DNA from: CAZQFS01 sp964592755
GTDB taxonomy: Bacteria > Hydrothermota > Tepidihabitantia > Tepidihabitantales > Tepidihabitantaceae
NCBI GenBank assembly: GCA_964592755.1
Contig: CAZQFS010000001.1
Coordinates: forward strand, 27,770-91,769
Direction: 5' to 3'
Length of the DNA stretch: 64,000 nucleotides
Shown here: in pieces, positions 33,652-43,206 of the stretch
How positions within the stretch are numbered: the first letter of the stretch is position 1
Layout: the number at the start of each line of letters is the position of its first letter
Program-made: the position numbers and the translations under genes
Notes under the pieces: generated by a model
Databases searched by the model: none
Seen by the model: the letters and a program-made list of their open reading frames with translations, nothing else
What the model was told of the DNA's origin: nothing

Positions 33652-34505
33652 GGTACGTTTACTACCCGGGCTGCACGCTCTACACCAAGGCGAGGAACCT
33701 GGACTCCTGTGCCCGCAAGGCCGCGGCCCGGGTCGGGTTTGAGCTGGTCGAGATGCCCTCGTGGAACTGCTGCGGGGCAATCTACAACACCGGCACCGAC
33801 GACCTCGCGGCCCAGGTCGGGCCGGTGCGCAACCTGGCCAAGGCCAGTCAGTTGGGCGAAAAGCTTGTGACCCTGTGTGCTGCCTGCCACAACGTGCTCA
33901 AGCGGGTCGACGACCGGCTCCATGCGCAGGGGAATCAGGTCGAGCGCGACCGGCTCATTGCCTTTGTCGATGAGAAGTTCGAGCGCCGGGTCCGGGTGAT
34001 GCACTACATCGAGGTGCTCAAGAACGATATCGGGTTCGGGAAGGTGAAGGAGAAAGTGACGAAGTCGCTCGCGGGCCTCAAAGTCGCCTCCTACTACGGA
34101 TGCCTGATGGTGCGGCCCAGGGAGGTGCTGCAGTTCGATGACCCGGAGAACCCGCAGGTGATGGATGACCTGGTGGCAACCCTGGGCGCGGTACCGACGC
34201 CGTTCGACTTCAAGGCCGAGTGCTGCGGCGGATACCTGGTGGTGAACCGGCGGGACGTTGCCCGGACCGCGTCAAAGAGGATTCTCGATAACGCCCGAGC
34301 GCGCGGGGCCGAGACGATTGTCACCACCTGCCCGCTGTGCCAACACAACGTGGACAAGCTGCGGCCGGTCGGTGACGGCACGATGCCGGTGTTCTACTTC
34401 ACTCAGTTACTCGGGCTCGCGGTCGGGCTGCCGGTCGAGGACCTGGGTTTCGAGCACAACGCGTTTGACCCGAAGCCGTTCCTGAAGCAGAAAGGCCTCA
34501 TCTGA
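33648..34505 (+). CDS. hdrB: heterodisulfide reductase subunit B-like, catalytic CCG-domain protein
   Basis: 285 aa, ATG overlapping hdrC. Two CCG motifs: YYPGCTLY...NCCGAIY...CAACHNVLKRV and YYGCLMVRP...ECCGGYLVV...CPLCQHNVDKL, ligands of the paired non-cubane [4Fe-4S] clusters that reduce a disulfide. In methanogens the substrate is CoM-S-S-CoB; in bacteria it is not settled. Overlaps hdrA by one base. Confidence 0.93.
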   Translation: MRYVYYPGCTLYTKARNLDSCARKAAARVGFELVEMPSWNCCGAIYNTGTDDLAAQVGPVRNLAKASQLGEKLVTLCAACHNVLKRVDDRLHAQGNQVERDRLIAFVDEKFERRVRVMHYIEVLKNDIGFGKVKEKVTKSLAGLKVASYYGCLMVRPREVLQFDDPENPQVMDDLVATLGAVPTPFDFKAECCGGYLVVNRRDVARTASKRILDNARARGAETIVTTCPLCQHNVDKLRPVGDGTMPVFYFTQLLGLAVGLPVEDLGFEHNAFDPKPFLKQKGLI

Positions 34506-36454
34506 TGGCCGGCCGGCCCCGGGTCGGCGTGCTCGTCTGCCATTGCGGCATCAACATCGCCGGCGTCGTGAAGGTTCCGGAGGTGATGGAACGCGTCGCC
34601 CGGTGGGACGGCGTCGCGGTTGTGAAGGACTACAAGTACTGCTGCTCAGACCCGGGCCAGCAGATGATTCGTGAGGCCGTCAAGGCCGACCGGCTCGACC
34701 GGGTCATCGTCGCCTGCTGCTCGCCGACCCTGCACGAGACGACATTCCGCAACGCCTGCGCCGAGGCGGGTTTGAACCCATACCTCTGCGAGATTGCCAA
34801 CATCCGCGAGCAGTGCTCGTGGGTGACCAAGGACAAAGACCAGGCCACGACCAAGGCGACCGAGATTATCAGAACCGTGCTGGCCAAGGCCGAGCTCGAC
34901 CAGCCGCTCGAATCCATCACCGTGCCCATCAACAAGCGGGCACTGGTCATCGGCGCCGGCATCGCCGGCATCCAGGCCGCACTGGACATTGCCAATGCCG
35001 GCTACGAGGTCGTGCTGGTCGAGAAAGAGCCCTCTATCGGCGGGCACATGGCCCAGCTGTCCGAGACCTTCCCGACCCTTGACTGCTCCCAGTGCATTCT
35101 GACACCGCGCACGGTCGAGGCCGGCCGTCACCCGAAGATAAGGCTCATGACCTACTCCGAGGTCGAGAGCGTCTCCGGGTACGTCGGCAACTTCCGGGTG
35201 AGGATACGGCAGAAGGCGAGATACGTGGACTTTGATGCCTGCACCGGCTGCGGCCTGTGCATGGAGAAATGCCCGGGCCGGGCCGAGTCGAGCTTTGAGC
35301 GCGGCATGGCAAAACGCAAGGCGATTTACCGCCTGCTGCCCCAGGCCGTGCCGAACCGGCCGGTGATTGACGCGCAGTCGTGCCTGTACCTGCTCAAGGG
35401 CAAGTGCGGGGTGTGTGCCAAAATCTGCCCGACCCAGGCGATTCGCTACGACGACAAGGACAAGCTCGCTGAGGAAGAGGTCGGCGCGATTGTGATGGCG
35501 ACCGGGTACGAGCTGTTCGACGCGGCCAAGCTCGGTTCGTACGGAGTGGGAACGGTGCCGGACGTGATTGACGGGCTGGCGTTCGAGCGGCTGTTGTCGG
35601 CTTCCGGCCCGACTTCGGGCGACGTGAAACGGCCCAGCGACGGCAAAACCCCGAAGAAAGTCGTCTTTGTCCAGTGCGCGGGCTCGCGCGACTCGACTCA
35701 GGGCATGCCGTACTGCTCGAAGATATGCTGCATGTACACCGCGAAGCAGGCCATCCTGTACAAGCACCGGGTGCACGACGGCGAGGCGACGGTCTGCTAC
35801 ATCGACGTGCGCACGCCGGGCAAAGGGTTCGAGGAGTTCTACCGGCGCGCAACCGACGAAGGAGTTCAGTACCTGCGTGGCAAGGTTTCGAAGATTTACA
35901 GGCAGGGCGACAAGGTCGTCGTGTGGGCATCAGACACCTTGGCCGGCCGCAAGGTCGAGCTCGAAGCCGACCTTGTGGTGCTGGCAACCGCGGTGGTCGC
36001 AAACCCGGACGGGGTCGCGCTCGCCCACAAGCTCAAGACCCAGCTCGACTCCCACGGGTTCATGACCGAGGCGCACCCGAAACTCCGACCAGTCGAGACC
36101 CTGACCGCCGGGTTCTTCCTCGCCGGGTGCGGACAGGGGCCGAAAGACATCCCTGAGACCGTGGCCCAGGCCTCGGCCGCCGCGGCCAAGGTTCTCGCGA
36201 TGTTCGGCTCGACCAAACTGACCCATGCGCCGACCGTCGCGGTCGTGGAAGAGGAGATTTGTGTCGGCTGTGGTAACTGCGAGCGGACCTGCGCTTACGA
36301 GGCGGTCAAGGTCGATACCAAGCGCGGACTCGCGGTCGTGAACGCGGCGCTGTGCGAAGGATGCGGCGCGTGTGCCATGAGCTGTCCGTCCGGCGCCATG
36401 AACCACAAGAACTTCACCAAGAAGGCCATTCTCGAAATGGCGGACCAGTTCTAG
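34505..36454 (+). CDS. hdrA: heterodisulfide reductase subunit A (flavoprotein), canonical form
   Basis: 649 aa, ATG 34505. N-terminal domain VGVLVCHCGINIAGVV with YKYCCSDPGQQMI and ACCSPTLHETTF (extra cluster); FAD fold VIGAGIAGIQAALDIANAGYEVVLVEKEPSIGGHMAQL; inserted ferredoxin CTGCGLCMEKCP and CGVCAKICPTQAI; C-terminal ferredoxin CVGCGNCERTCAYEA and CEGCGACAMSCPSGA. HdrA holds the bifurcating FAD. It directly abuts the giant fusion gene downstream. Confidence 0.95.
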   Translation: MAGRPRVGVLVCHCGINIAGVVKVPEVMERVARWDGVAVVKDYKYCCSDPGQQMIREAVKADRLDRVIVACCSPTLHETTFRNACAEAGLNPYLCEIANIREQCSWVTKDKDQATTKATEIIRTVLAKAELDQPLESITVPINKRALVIGAGIAGIQAALDIANAGYEVVLVEKEPSIGGHMAQLSETFPTLDCSQCILTPRTVEAGRHPKIRLMTYSEVESVSGYVGNFRVRIRQKARYVDFDACTGCGLCMEKCPGRAESSFERGMAKRKAIYRLLPQAVPNRPVIDAQSCLYLLKGKCGVCAKICPTQAIRYDDKDKLAEEEVGAIVMATGYELFDAAKLGSYGVGTVPDVIDGLAFERLLSASGPTSGDVKRPSDGKTPKKVVFVQCAGSRDSTQGMPYCSKICCMYTAKQAILYKHRVHDGEATVCYIDVRTPGKGFEEFYRRATDEGVQYLRGKVSKIYRQGDKVVVWASDTLAGRKVELEADLVVLATAVVANPDGVALAHKLKTQLDSHGFMTEAHPKLRPVETLTAGFFLAGCGQGPKDIPETVAQASAAAAKVLAMFGSTKLTHAPTVAVVEEEICVGCGNCERTCAYEAVKVDTKRGLAVVNAALCEGCGACAMSCPSGAMNHKNFTKKAILEMADQF

Positions 36455-39400
36455 ATGAGCCAGGAAGCCTCAAGCGCCGAGCCTCAAGCCCTGGTGGGAG
36501 CCGTACTGGTGGTTGGTTCCGGGATTGGCGGCATCCAGTCGTCGCTCGAGCTGGCCGATGCCGGGTTCAAGGTCTATCTGCTCGACGAAGGTCCGGCCAT
36601 CGGCGGCGTCATGGCGATGCTCGACAAGACCTTCCCGACGAACGACTGTTCGATGTGTATCTTGTCGCCGAAGCTCGTCGGGACGGGCCGACACCAGAAC
36701 ATCGAACTGCTCAACTACTGCGAACTTCTCGGGCTCGAAGGCGAACCTGGCCGGTTCCGGGCGCGAATCAGACGCAAGCCGCGGTTCGTGCTGCTCGACA
36801 AGTGCACCGGCTGCATGGACTGCACCAAGGTCTGCCCGGTGGAGGTTCCGGATGCGTACAACCAGAACCTGGCCACGCGTCGCGCCACCTACAAACTCTA
36901 CCCCCAGGCGATACCGAACGCGGTCGCCATCGAAAAGAACGAGTCGCGTGCGCCCTGCCGCATCGCCTGCCCGTCCGGGGTGAATGCGCAGGGCTATGTT
37001 GCGCTCGTGTCGCAACGGAAGTTCAAGGAAGCGTTCGACCTGGTGCGTGAGCGCCTGCCGTTTGTCGGCGTCTGCGGCCGGGTCTGCCACCACCCGTGCG
37101 AGCAGGAGTGCAACCGCAAGGAGTACGAGTTACCAGTTTCGATTCGGACCATCAAGCGGTTTGTTGCCGACTACGCCTACGCGAACGGCCCGACGCCGTA
37201 TGCCCTGCCCGCGCAGGAGCGGAGCGAGCGGGTCGCGGTGGTCGGTGCCGGGCCGGCGGGTCTGACCTGCGCGCTGGACCTGCGGGCCAGGGGGTACAGG
37301 GTCACGGTGTTCGAGGCGTCGTCGCACGCGGGCGGCATGATGCGCTGGGGGATTCCGGCGTACCGCCTACCCCGCGCGACGCTCGACCGGGAAATCAAGG
37401 ACATTACCGACACCGGGGTGGAGCTGAGGCTCAACGCCCCGGTCAAGTCAACCGCCGAGGTGCAGAAGCTGCTCGGCCAGGGATACTCGGCGGTCTTTCT
37501 GGCGCTCGGCTGCCACAAGAGCCGGACCTTGAAGATTGATGGCATGGGGCTTGACGGCGTGCTGCACGGCATCGAGTTCCTGCGCGCGGTGAACGAGGGC
37601 AAACCGCCGGCCGTCGGCAAACGAGTCGTGGTCATCGGCGGCGGCAACGTCGCGGCCGACGTGGCCTTGTGCGCCCGGCGGTCGGGAGCCGAAGAGGTAA
37701 CCATGGTCTGCCTTGAGTGCCGCGAAGAGATGCCGGCCCACGAATGGGAAATTGAAGACGCCCTGGCCGAAGGCGTGAAACTGAGTCCTTCGTGGGGCCC
37801 ACAGGCAATAGTCGGCGAGCACGGCAGGGTCGCGGGCCTGAAGACCGTGGAGTGCACCCGGGTGTTCGACGACCAGGGCCACTTCGCGCCCGAGTTCAAC
37901 TCGTGCGTCGAGGGGTTCGTACCGGCCGACACGGTCATCCTCGCCATTGGCCAGATGGTTGATGCCGACGGCTTTGACGGCTTTGAGCGCGGGCCTGGCG
38001 GGACGTTCAGGACCGCGAAGCTGACGCTGGCGACGAGCGTCCCCGGTGTGTTTGCCGGCGGCGATGCGGTTGCCGGTCCGGCGTCAGTGATTGAGGCGGT
38101 TGCGGCCGGACACGAGGCCGCCATCTCCATTGACCGGTACATCAACGGCCAGGACCTGACCGAGGGTCGCGAGCCGCCGCAGTACCGGCCGGCCCGGCCC
38201 GAGGAGTCGGCCGCGGCGCGGACAAAGATTGAACGACGCGCCCGGGCCCAGGAACCGGCACTTCCACCGGCTGAACGCGCGGGCAACTTCCGGGAAGTAT
38301 GGTTTGGTTTCGATGAGGAGACAGCGGTCTCCGAAGCCCAGCGTTGTCTCAGTTGCGGCGTCTGCTCGGAGTGTATGCAGTGCGTTGCCGCATGCGAAGC
38401 CAAGGCCATAGACCACACCATGGTCGCGGCCGAAGAAGAGATTGCGGTCGGGGCGGTCGTGCTCTCGGCCGGATTCAAGGAGTACAAGCCGACCGGTGAG
38501 TTCGGGTACGGCTACGGCCGATACCCGAACGTCGTGACGAGCCTCGAGTTCGAGCGGATTCTTTCCGCCTCCGGTCCCTACGAGGGACACGTGCGGCGGC
38601 CGAGCGACCAGCGGCAGCCGAAAAAGGTCGCCTGGGTGCAGTGCGTCGGGTCGCGCAACGCCGAACACTACTACTGCTCATCGGTCTGTTGCATGTACGC
38701 GACAAAGGAAGCGGTGATTGCCCGCGAGCACTGCGGCGGCAACCTCGACTGCCACGTGTACTTCATGGACATGCGCTGCTTCGGCAAGGATTTCGAGAAG
38801 TACTACGAGCGGGCGAAGAATGAGTACGGCATCCAGTTCCGGCGGTGCAAGGTGAGCGCGGTGACGCGGGTCGAGGGCAGCGAAGACCTGTGCATCTCCT
38901 ACGAAGACGAGGCCGGCGTGCTGAAAGCAGAAAACTACGACTTGGTCGTCGTGTCGACCGCACTCGCAGCCAACCCGCGCGTGGTCGAGCTGGCGCAGCG
39001 CATCGGAGTCACGACCGACGAGCAGGGATTTGTCTGGATCGACCGATTTGAGCCGATGCTCACCAGTCGGCCGGGCGTCTATGCCTGCGGTGCCCTGACC
39101 GAGCCCAAGGACATACCCGAGACCGTCACCGAGGCCACCGGCGCGGCGGCCGCGGTCTCGTCGCTCCTCGCCCCGGCCCGCAATACGCTGGTGCGGAAAA
39201 AGGATTATCCGCCGTTCCGAGACGTCTCCGGCGAGGAGCCGCGTATCGGCGTATTTATCTGCAACTGCGGTATCAACATCGGCGGCGTCGTAGAGGTTCC
39301 CAGCGTCGTCGAGTATGCGCGCACCCTGCCGGGCGTCGTCTACGCCGAAGAGAACCTATTCACCTGCTCGCAGGACACACAGCAGAAGATTCGCCACGCC

Positions 39401-40924
39401 ATCGACGAGCACAGACTCAACCGGGTCGTCGTCGCCTCCTGCACGCCGCGCACCCACGAGCCCCTGTTCCAGGAGACCCTGGCCGAAGCCGGCCTCAACC
39501 CCTACCTCTTCACGATGGCCAATATCCGCGACCAGTGCTCCTGGGTGCACATGCACGATGCCGAGCGGGCGACCGAGAAGGCTCGGGAGCTCGTGCGCAT
39601 GGCGGTCGCCAACTCGCGGCTGCTGCGTCCGCTCCAATCCTATCCTCAGACGATTGCCCAGAAAGCGCTGGTCATCGGCGGCGGGCTCGCGGGCATGACC
39701 GCGGCCATCGCCATCGGTGACCAGGGCTTTGAGACCTATCTGGTCGAGCGCGAAGACCGGCTGGGCGGCAACCTGCTGCGCCTGCGCTACACCGAGCACG
39801 GCGACGACATCCCGGGCTACGTTGCACGGCTCGAAGAACGCGTGCGGCGTCATCCTCTGGTCAAGGTCTTCACCGGCGCGGAGCCGGTCGAGGTGACCGG
39901 CTATGTCGGCAATTACAAGACGCGTATCACGACGAACGATGGCGCGATTGACCTCGAGCACGGAGTCTCTGTCGTCGCGACTGGCGCCGGGGAGTACCAG
40001 CCGACCGAGTTCCTTTACGGCAAGGACCCGCGGGTTCTTACCCAGAGCGAGCTCGAGGTCCGCCTTGCCGGCCCGGCGCCTGACGCCTCGACCACTGAAC
40101 ACCTTGACCCGTCTTCCCTGAAGCACGTCGTCATGGTACAGTGCGTCGGCTCGCGCGAACCGGAGCACCCCTGGTGCTCGCGCATCTGCTGCACCGAGGC
40201 GGTGAAGAACGCGCTCAGGCTGAAGCAGCTTAACCCGAAGGTGAATGTGTACGTGCTCTATCGGGACATGCGCACCTACGGGTTCAAGGAAGCGCTGTAC
40301 CGTGATGCCCGGGCCGCGGGCGTGATGTTCGTCCGTTTTGACCCCGAGACCCGGCCCGACGTCAAGGTTCAGGACGGACGGCTGCACGTGTCGGTCCACG
40401 ACCCGCTGCTCCAGCGTCGCCTGGGCATCGATGCCGACCTGCTGGTGCTGTCGGCCGGGGTCGTGCCCCCGAAAACCAATCCGGCGCTCGGACAGCTGCT
40501 CAAAGTGCCGTTGAACGAGGACGGTTTCTTCCTCGAAGCGCACATGAAGCTGCGACCGGTCGACTTCACGACGCGTGGGGTATTCATGGCCGGCATGGCG
40601 CACAGTCCGCGCCGCATCCCCGAGACCGTGGCCCAGGCCTATGCTGCCGCGGCTCGCGCCTGCTCGCTCATCTCGCACAAGGAGCTCTCAACTGAGGCGG
40701 TGGTGGCCGAGGTGAACCAGCGCTGGTGTGTCGGGTGCGGCGTGTGCGAGGAGGTTTGTCAGTACGAGGCCGCCCGACTCAATCCGGAGACCGGCAAGTC
40801 CGAGGTGACCGCGGTGCTGTGCCAGGGATGCGGGGCGTGTGCTGCGGCCTGCCCGTCCGAAGCCATCAAACTGAAGAGCTTCGAGGCGAAGAATGTCCTC
40901 TCCATGGTGGATTCGGCGTTGTGA
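36455..40924 (+). CDS. giant HdrA-GltD-HdrA fusion flavoprotein
   Basis: 1489 aa. Residues 1-160: HdrA FAD segment (VVGSGIGGIQSSLELADAG, PTNDCSMCILSPKL) and ferredoxin CTGCMDCTKVCP. Residues about 165-565: a glutamate-synthase small-subunit-like (GltD/NfnB) module with CRIACPSGVNAQGY, CGRVCHHPCEQECNR, FAD GAGPAGL (264-270) and NAD(P)H GGGNVAADVALCARR. Then CLSCGVCSECMQCVAAC and the rest of a first HdrA. From about 928 a second HdrA begins (IGVFICNCGINIGGVV) and ends with ferredoxins CVGCGVCEEVCQYEA and CQGCGACAAACPSEA. At least three flavin sites are predicted. The GltD module suggests NAD(P)H as electron donor or acceptor. Most HdrA proteins are 650 to 1000 aa. Confidence 0.9.
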   Translation: MSQEASSAEPQALVGAVLVVGSGIGGIQSSLELADAGFKVYLLDEGPAIGGVMAMLDKTFPTNDCSMCILSPKLVGTGRHQNIELLNYCELLGLEGEPGRFRARIRRKPRFVLLDKCTGCMDCTKVCPVEVPDAYNQNLATRRATYKLYPQAIPNAVAIEKNESRAPCRIACPSGVNAQGYVALVSQRKFKEAFDLVRERLPFVGVCGRVCHHPCEQECNRKEYELPVSIRTIKRFVADYAYANGPTPYALPAQERSERVAVVGAGPAGLTCALDLRARGYRVTVFEASSHAGGMMRWGIPAYRLPRATLDREIKDITDTGVELRLNAPVKSTAEVQKLLGQGYSAVFLALGCHKSRTLKIDGMGLDGVLHGIEFLRAVNEGKPPAVGKRVVVIGGGNVAADVALCARRSGAEEVTMVCLECREEMPAHEWEIEDALAEGVKLSPSWGPQAIVGEHGRVAGLKTVECTRVFDDQGHFAPEFNSCVEGFVPADTVILAIGQMVDADGFDGFERGPGGTFRTAKLTLATSVPGVFAGGDAVAGPASVIEAVAAGHEAAISIDRYINGQDLTEGREPPQYRPARPEESAAARTKIERRARAQEPALPPAERAGNFREVWFGFDEETAVSEAQRCLSCGVCSECMQCVAACEAKAIDHTMVAAEEEIAVGAVVLSAGFKEYKPTGEFGYGYGRYPNVVTSLEFERILSASGPYEGHVRRPSDQRQPKKVAWVQCVGSRNAEHYYCSSVCCMYATKEAVIAREHCGGNLDCHVYFMDMRCFGKDFEKYYERAKNEYGIQFRRCKVSAVTRVEGSEDLCISYEDEAGVLKAENYDLVVVSTALAANPRVVELAQRIGVTTDEQGFVWIDRFEPMLTSRPGVYACGALTEPKDIPETVTEATGAAAAVSSLLAPARNTLVRKKDYPPFRDVSGEEPRIGVFICNCGINIGGVVEVPSVVEYARTLPGVVYAEENLFTCSQDTQQKIRHAIDEHRLNRVVVASCTPRTHEPLFQETLAEAGLNPYLFTMANIRDQCSWVHMHDAERATEKARELVRMAVANSRLLRPLQSYPQTIAQKALVIGGGLAGMTAAIAIGDQGFETYLVEREDRLGGNLLRLRYTEHGDDIPGYVARLEERVRRHPLVKVFTGAEPVEVTGYVGNYKTRITTNDGAIDLEHGVSVVATGAGEYQPTEFLYGKDPRVLTQSELEVRLAGPAPDASTTEHLDPSSLKHVVMVQCVGSREPEHPWCSRICCTEAVKNALRLKQLNPKVNVYVLYRDMRTYGFKEALYRDARAAGVMFVRFDPETRPDVKVQDGRLHVSVHDPLLQRRLGIDADLLVLSAGVVPPKTNPALGQLLKVPLNEDGFFLEAHMKLRPVDFTTRGVFMAGMAHSPRRIPETVAQAYAAAARACSLISHKELSTEAVVAEVNQRWCVGCGVCEEVCQYEAARLNPETGKSEVTAVLCQGCGACAAACPSEAIKLKSFEAKNVLSMVDSAL

Positions 40925-40953
40925 GAGACGATTCGGAGACGGAGGTACGGAAG

Positions 40954-41376
40954 ATGGAGCAGTTTGAGCCCAAGATTGTCGGTTTTCTTTGTAACTGGTG
41001 CACGTACGCCGGCGCAGACCTTGCCGGGACGTCTCGGATGCAGTATCCGCCGCACATGCGGCCCATCCGGGTGATGTGTTCGGGCGCGGTCGACTCGGTC
41101 TACATCCTGCGGGCGCTGCTGGAAGGCGCGGATGGGGTGTTCATCGGTGGCTGCCACCCGGGCGATTGTCACTACGTTTCCGGCAACTACAAGGCAAGAC
41201 GCCGGATGGTGCTCTTCAACTCCGTCATGCGCTCGCTCGGCCTGGATGAGGAGCGTGTCTGGCTGCGCTGGATTTCTGCGGCCGAGGGACGCAAATTCGC
41301 CGACACCATCACCGCGATGACCGAGCACCTGCGCAAGAAGGGGCCGAGTCCCTTTAAGCAGAAGTGGGAAGTGTGA
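40954..41376 (+). CDS. MvhD/FlpD-like iron-sulfur adaptor subunit
   Basis: 140 aa; ATG 40954 with GGAGG 10 nt upstream. Family motifs: IVGFLCNWCTYAGADLAGTSRM, RVMCSGAVD and GVFIGGCHPGDCHY. It binds a [2Fe-2S] cluster and passes electrons between an oxidoreductase module and HdrA (as in Mvh, Flp or Flx complexes). No hydrogenase genes are here, so the donor is probably the GltD module or the FrhB-like protein next door. Confidence 0.92.
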   Translation: MEQFEPKIVGFLCNWCTYAGADLAGTSRMQYPPHMRPIRVMCSGAVDSVYILRALLEGADGVFIGGCHPGDCHYVSGNYKARRRMVLFNSVMRSLGLDEERVWLRWISAAEGRKFADTITAMTEHLRKKGPSPFKQKWEV

Positions 41377-41383
41377 GGGAACG

Positions 41384-42502
41384 ATGAAGGGCACACTCAA
41401 GGTCAAAGACAGGAATACCGAAGCGACCGTACGCGAGCTGCTGCGGCGCTGGCTCAAGGAGGACAAACTGTCGGCCGTCCTTGTCCCGGCGTATTCAGCC
41501 GCCGGCACGGCGACCCTGGCCCTGGTTTCGAATCCAAGTAAACTGGACGACGCCGCACCGCTCCTGCCGGCGATGGGGGTCAATGCGGCATCGGTGGTCG
41601 CGGAGATTGCCCGCGAGCCGTCGTCCAACGCGAAGGTCGGGCTGCTGCTGCGGCCCTGCGAAATGCGCGCGGTCGTGGAACTGGTCAAGCTCAGGCAGGT
41701 CCTGCTGGACAGCATCGTGCTCATCGGCATTGACTGTCCGGGCACGTACAAAACCGCCGGGTTTCGCCACGTGCGTGGCAACGACACGGACTTCGACAAC
41801 CGGCACGTCCGGGACCAGGCCGGCTGGGCCGAGAACTTGAGCTTCCGGACTGCCTGCCAGATGTGCGAGTTCCCGAAGCCGCTCGTCTTCGACCTTGCCG
41901 TCGGCTATGTCGGCCTAAACCCGGACGGAGAGCTCTGGCTTGAAGCAGCAACCGACAAGGGCGCGGCGCTGCTCGAGGGTGTCGAACTCAAGCCCGGCGA
42001 CGAGCCGCCAGCGCGGAAGAAGGCGCTCGAAGCCCTGGTCTCGATGCGGAAGGCGAAGACGGCACAGCGGCTTGCGGAGCTGGACAAGGTGATGATGGGA
42101 CCAGCGAAGCTGGTCGAGTACTTCGCCGACTGCCTGAACTGCCACAACTGCATGAGGGTCTGCCCGGTCTGCTACTGCCGGGAGTGCTTCTTCGATTCCG
42201 ACACCTTCCAGCGCGACTTGGGCGAGCACGTCCGGGTGTCGCAGCGCAAAGGCATGACGCGGATGCCGTCCGAGACGCTGCTGTTTCACATCACGCGCAT
42301 GAACCACATGATGACATCGTGCGTGCAGTGCGGCATCTGCGAGGACTCCTGCCCGGTCACGGTCGGGCTCGCGACCCTGTTCAAGAAGGTCGCGCAGAAT
42401 GCGCAGCAGGAGTTCGACTACCTGTCGGGCCGCAGCCTGGATGAACCACTGCCGCTGACGATGTTCCGAGAAGACGAGTTCCGCAAGGTGGGCGAGGAGT
42501 AA
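41384..42502 (+). CDS. FrhB/FdhB-like iron-sulfur flavoprotein with dicluster ferredoxin domain
   Basis: 372 aa. The N-terminal half (LLRPCEMRAVVELVKL, LIGIDCPGTYK, TACQMCEFPKPLVFDLAVGYVG) matches the coenzyme F420 hydrogenase/dehydrogenase beta family, which binds FAD. The C-terminal half has NCHNCMRVCPVCYCRECFF and CVQCGICEDSCP clusters. Such subunits often accompany MvhD and HdrA as the pyridine-nucleotide, F420 or formate module. 7-nt spacing on both sides places it in the operon. Confidence 0.85.
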   Translation: MKGTLKVKDRNTEATVRELLRRWLKEDKLSAVLVPAYSAAGTATLALVSNPSKLDDAAPLLPAMGVNAASVVAEIAREPSSNAKVGLLLRPCEMRAVVELVKLRQVLLDSIVLIGIDCPGTYKTAGFRHVRGNDTDFDNRHVRDQAGWAENLSFRTACQMCEFPKPLVFDLAVGYVGLNPDGELWLEAATDKGAALLEGVELKPGDEPPARKKALEALVSMRKAKTAQRLAELDKVMMGPAKLVEYFADCLNCHNCMRVCPVCYCRECFFDSDTFQRDLGEHVRVSQRKGMTRMPSETLLFHITRMNHMMTSCVQCGICEDSCPVTVGLATLFKKVAQNAQQEFDYLSGRSLDEPLPLTMFREDEFRKVGEE

Positions 42503-42504
42503 GG

Positions 42505-43206
42505 TTGGCCGAGACTCAGGAGCTGCTCGTCAACGACCTGGACGCAGACTTCAAGCACCGCCTGGCCGAGAAGTACGGTGATGTCGGGTTCATGCACTGC
42601 CTGTCCTGTGGTTCGTGCTCGGCTTCCTGTCCGGTGCGCCGGCTGGACGAGAAGTACAACCCCCGCCGTATCATCCGGATGGCAATCATGGGCATGAAGG
42701 ACGAGGTCTACCGGTCGGAGTTTGTCTGGATGTGCTCGTATCACGTGACCTGCCTGCGCCGCTGCCCGCAGGGCGTGAACATCGGCGAAGTGGCGGACGC
42801 GGTTTCGCGCCTGGCCGAGGAGGCACGCCAACGGCCGGCCGCTAGGAAAGACCGGGTCACGCCGGACCAGATGGACCGCGAGTTCAAGAAACAGGCGAGC
42901 AGGATGGCGGAGAGCGTCACCGCCTGTTTCGTCTGCGGTTCGTGCAGCGCGGTCTGCCCGGAGACGCTCTTCGACCCGGACAAAGACCCGCGCCGGTTCA
43001 TCCGCAAGGTCAACCTGGGCCTGCGCGACGACGCCCTGGGCGACGAGTTCAAGGACATCTGCGCCACCCACTTCCGCTGCATCTCGCGCTGCCCCCAGGG
43101 TGTGCAGATAAGCAGGATAATGAACGTTATCAAGCAGTGCGCGACGGAAGACGGCTACTCGTACCCGGAAAGCCTGAAGGCGCTGGAGCGGATCGACAGT
43201 GGATGA
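42505..43206 (+). CDS. HdrC-like protein with duplicated ferredoxin module
   Basis: 233 aa from TTG 42505. Two halves, each with CLSCGSCSASCPVRRL/CFVCGSCSAVCPETLF followed by a second site (YHVTCLRRCPQG and HFRCISRCPQG). In both halves the second site has only two of the usual four Cys, fewer than in the first HdrC of the operon. Overlaps the downstream double HdrA by 8 nt. Confidence 0.85.
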   Translation: MAETQELLVNDLDADFKHRLAEKYGDVGFMHCLSCGSCSASCPVRRLDEKYNPRRIIRMAIMGMKDEVYRSEFVWMCSYHVTCLRRCPQGVNIGEVADAVSRLAEEARQRPAARKDRVTPDQMDREFKKQASRMAESVTACFVCGSCSAVCPETLFDPDKDPRRFIRKVNLGLRDDALGDEFKDICATHFRCISRCPQGVQISRIMNVIKQCATEDGYSYPESLKALERIDSG

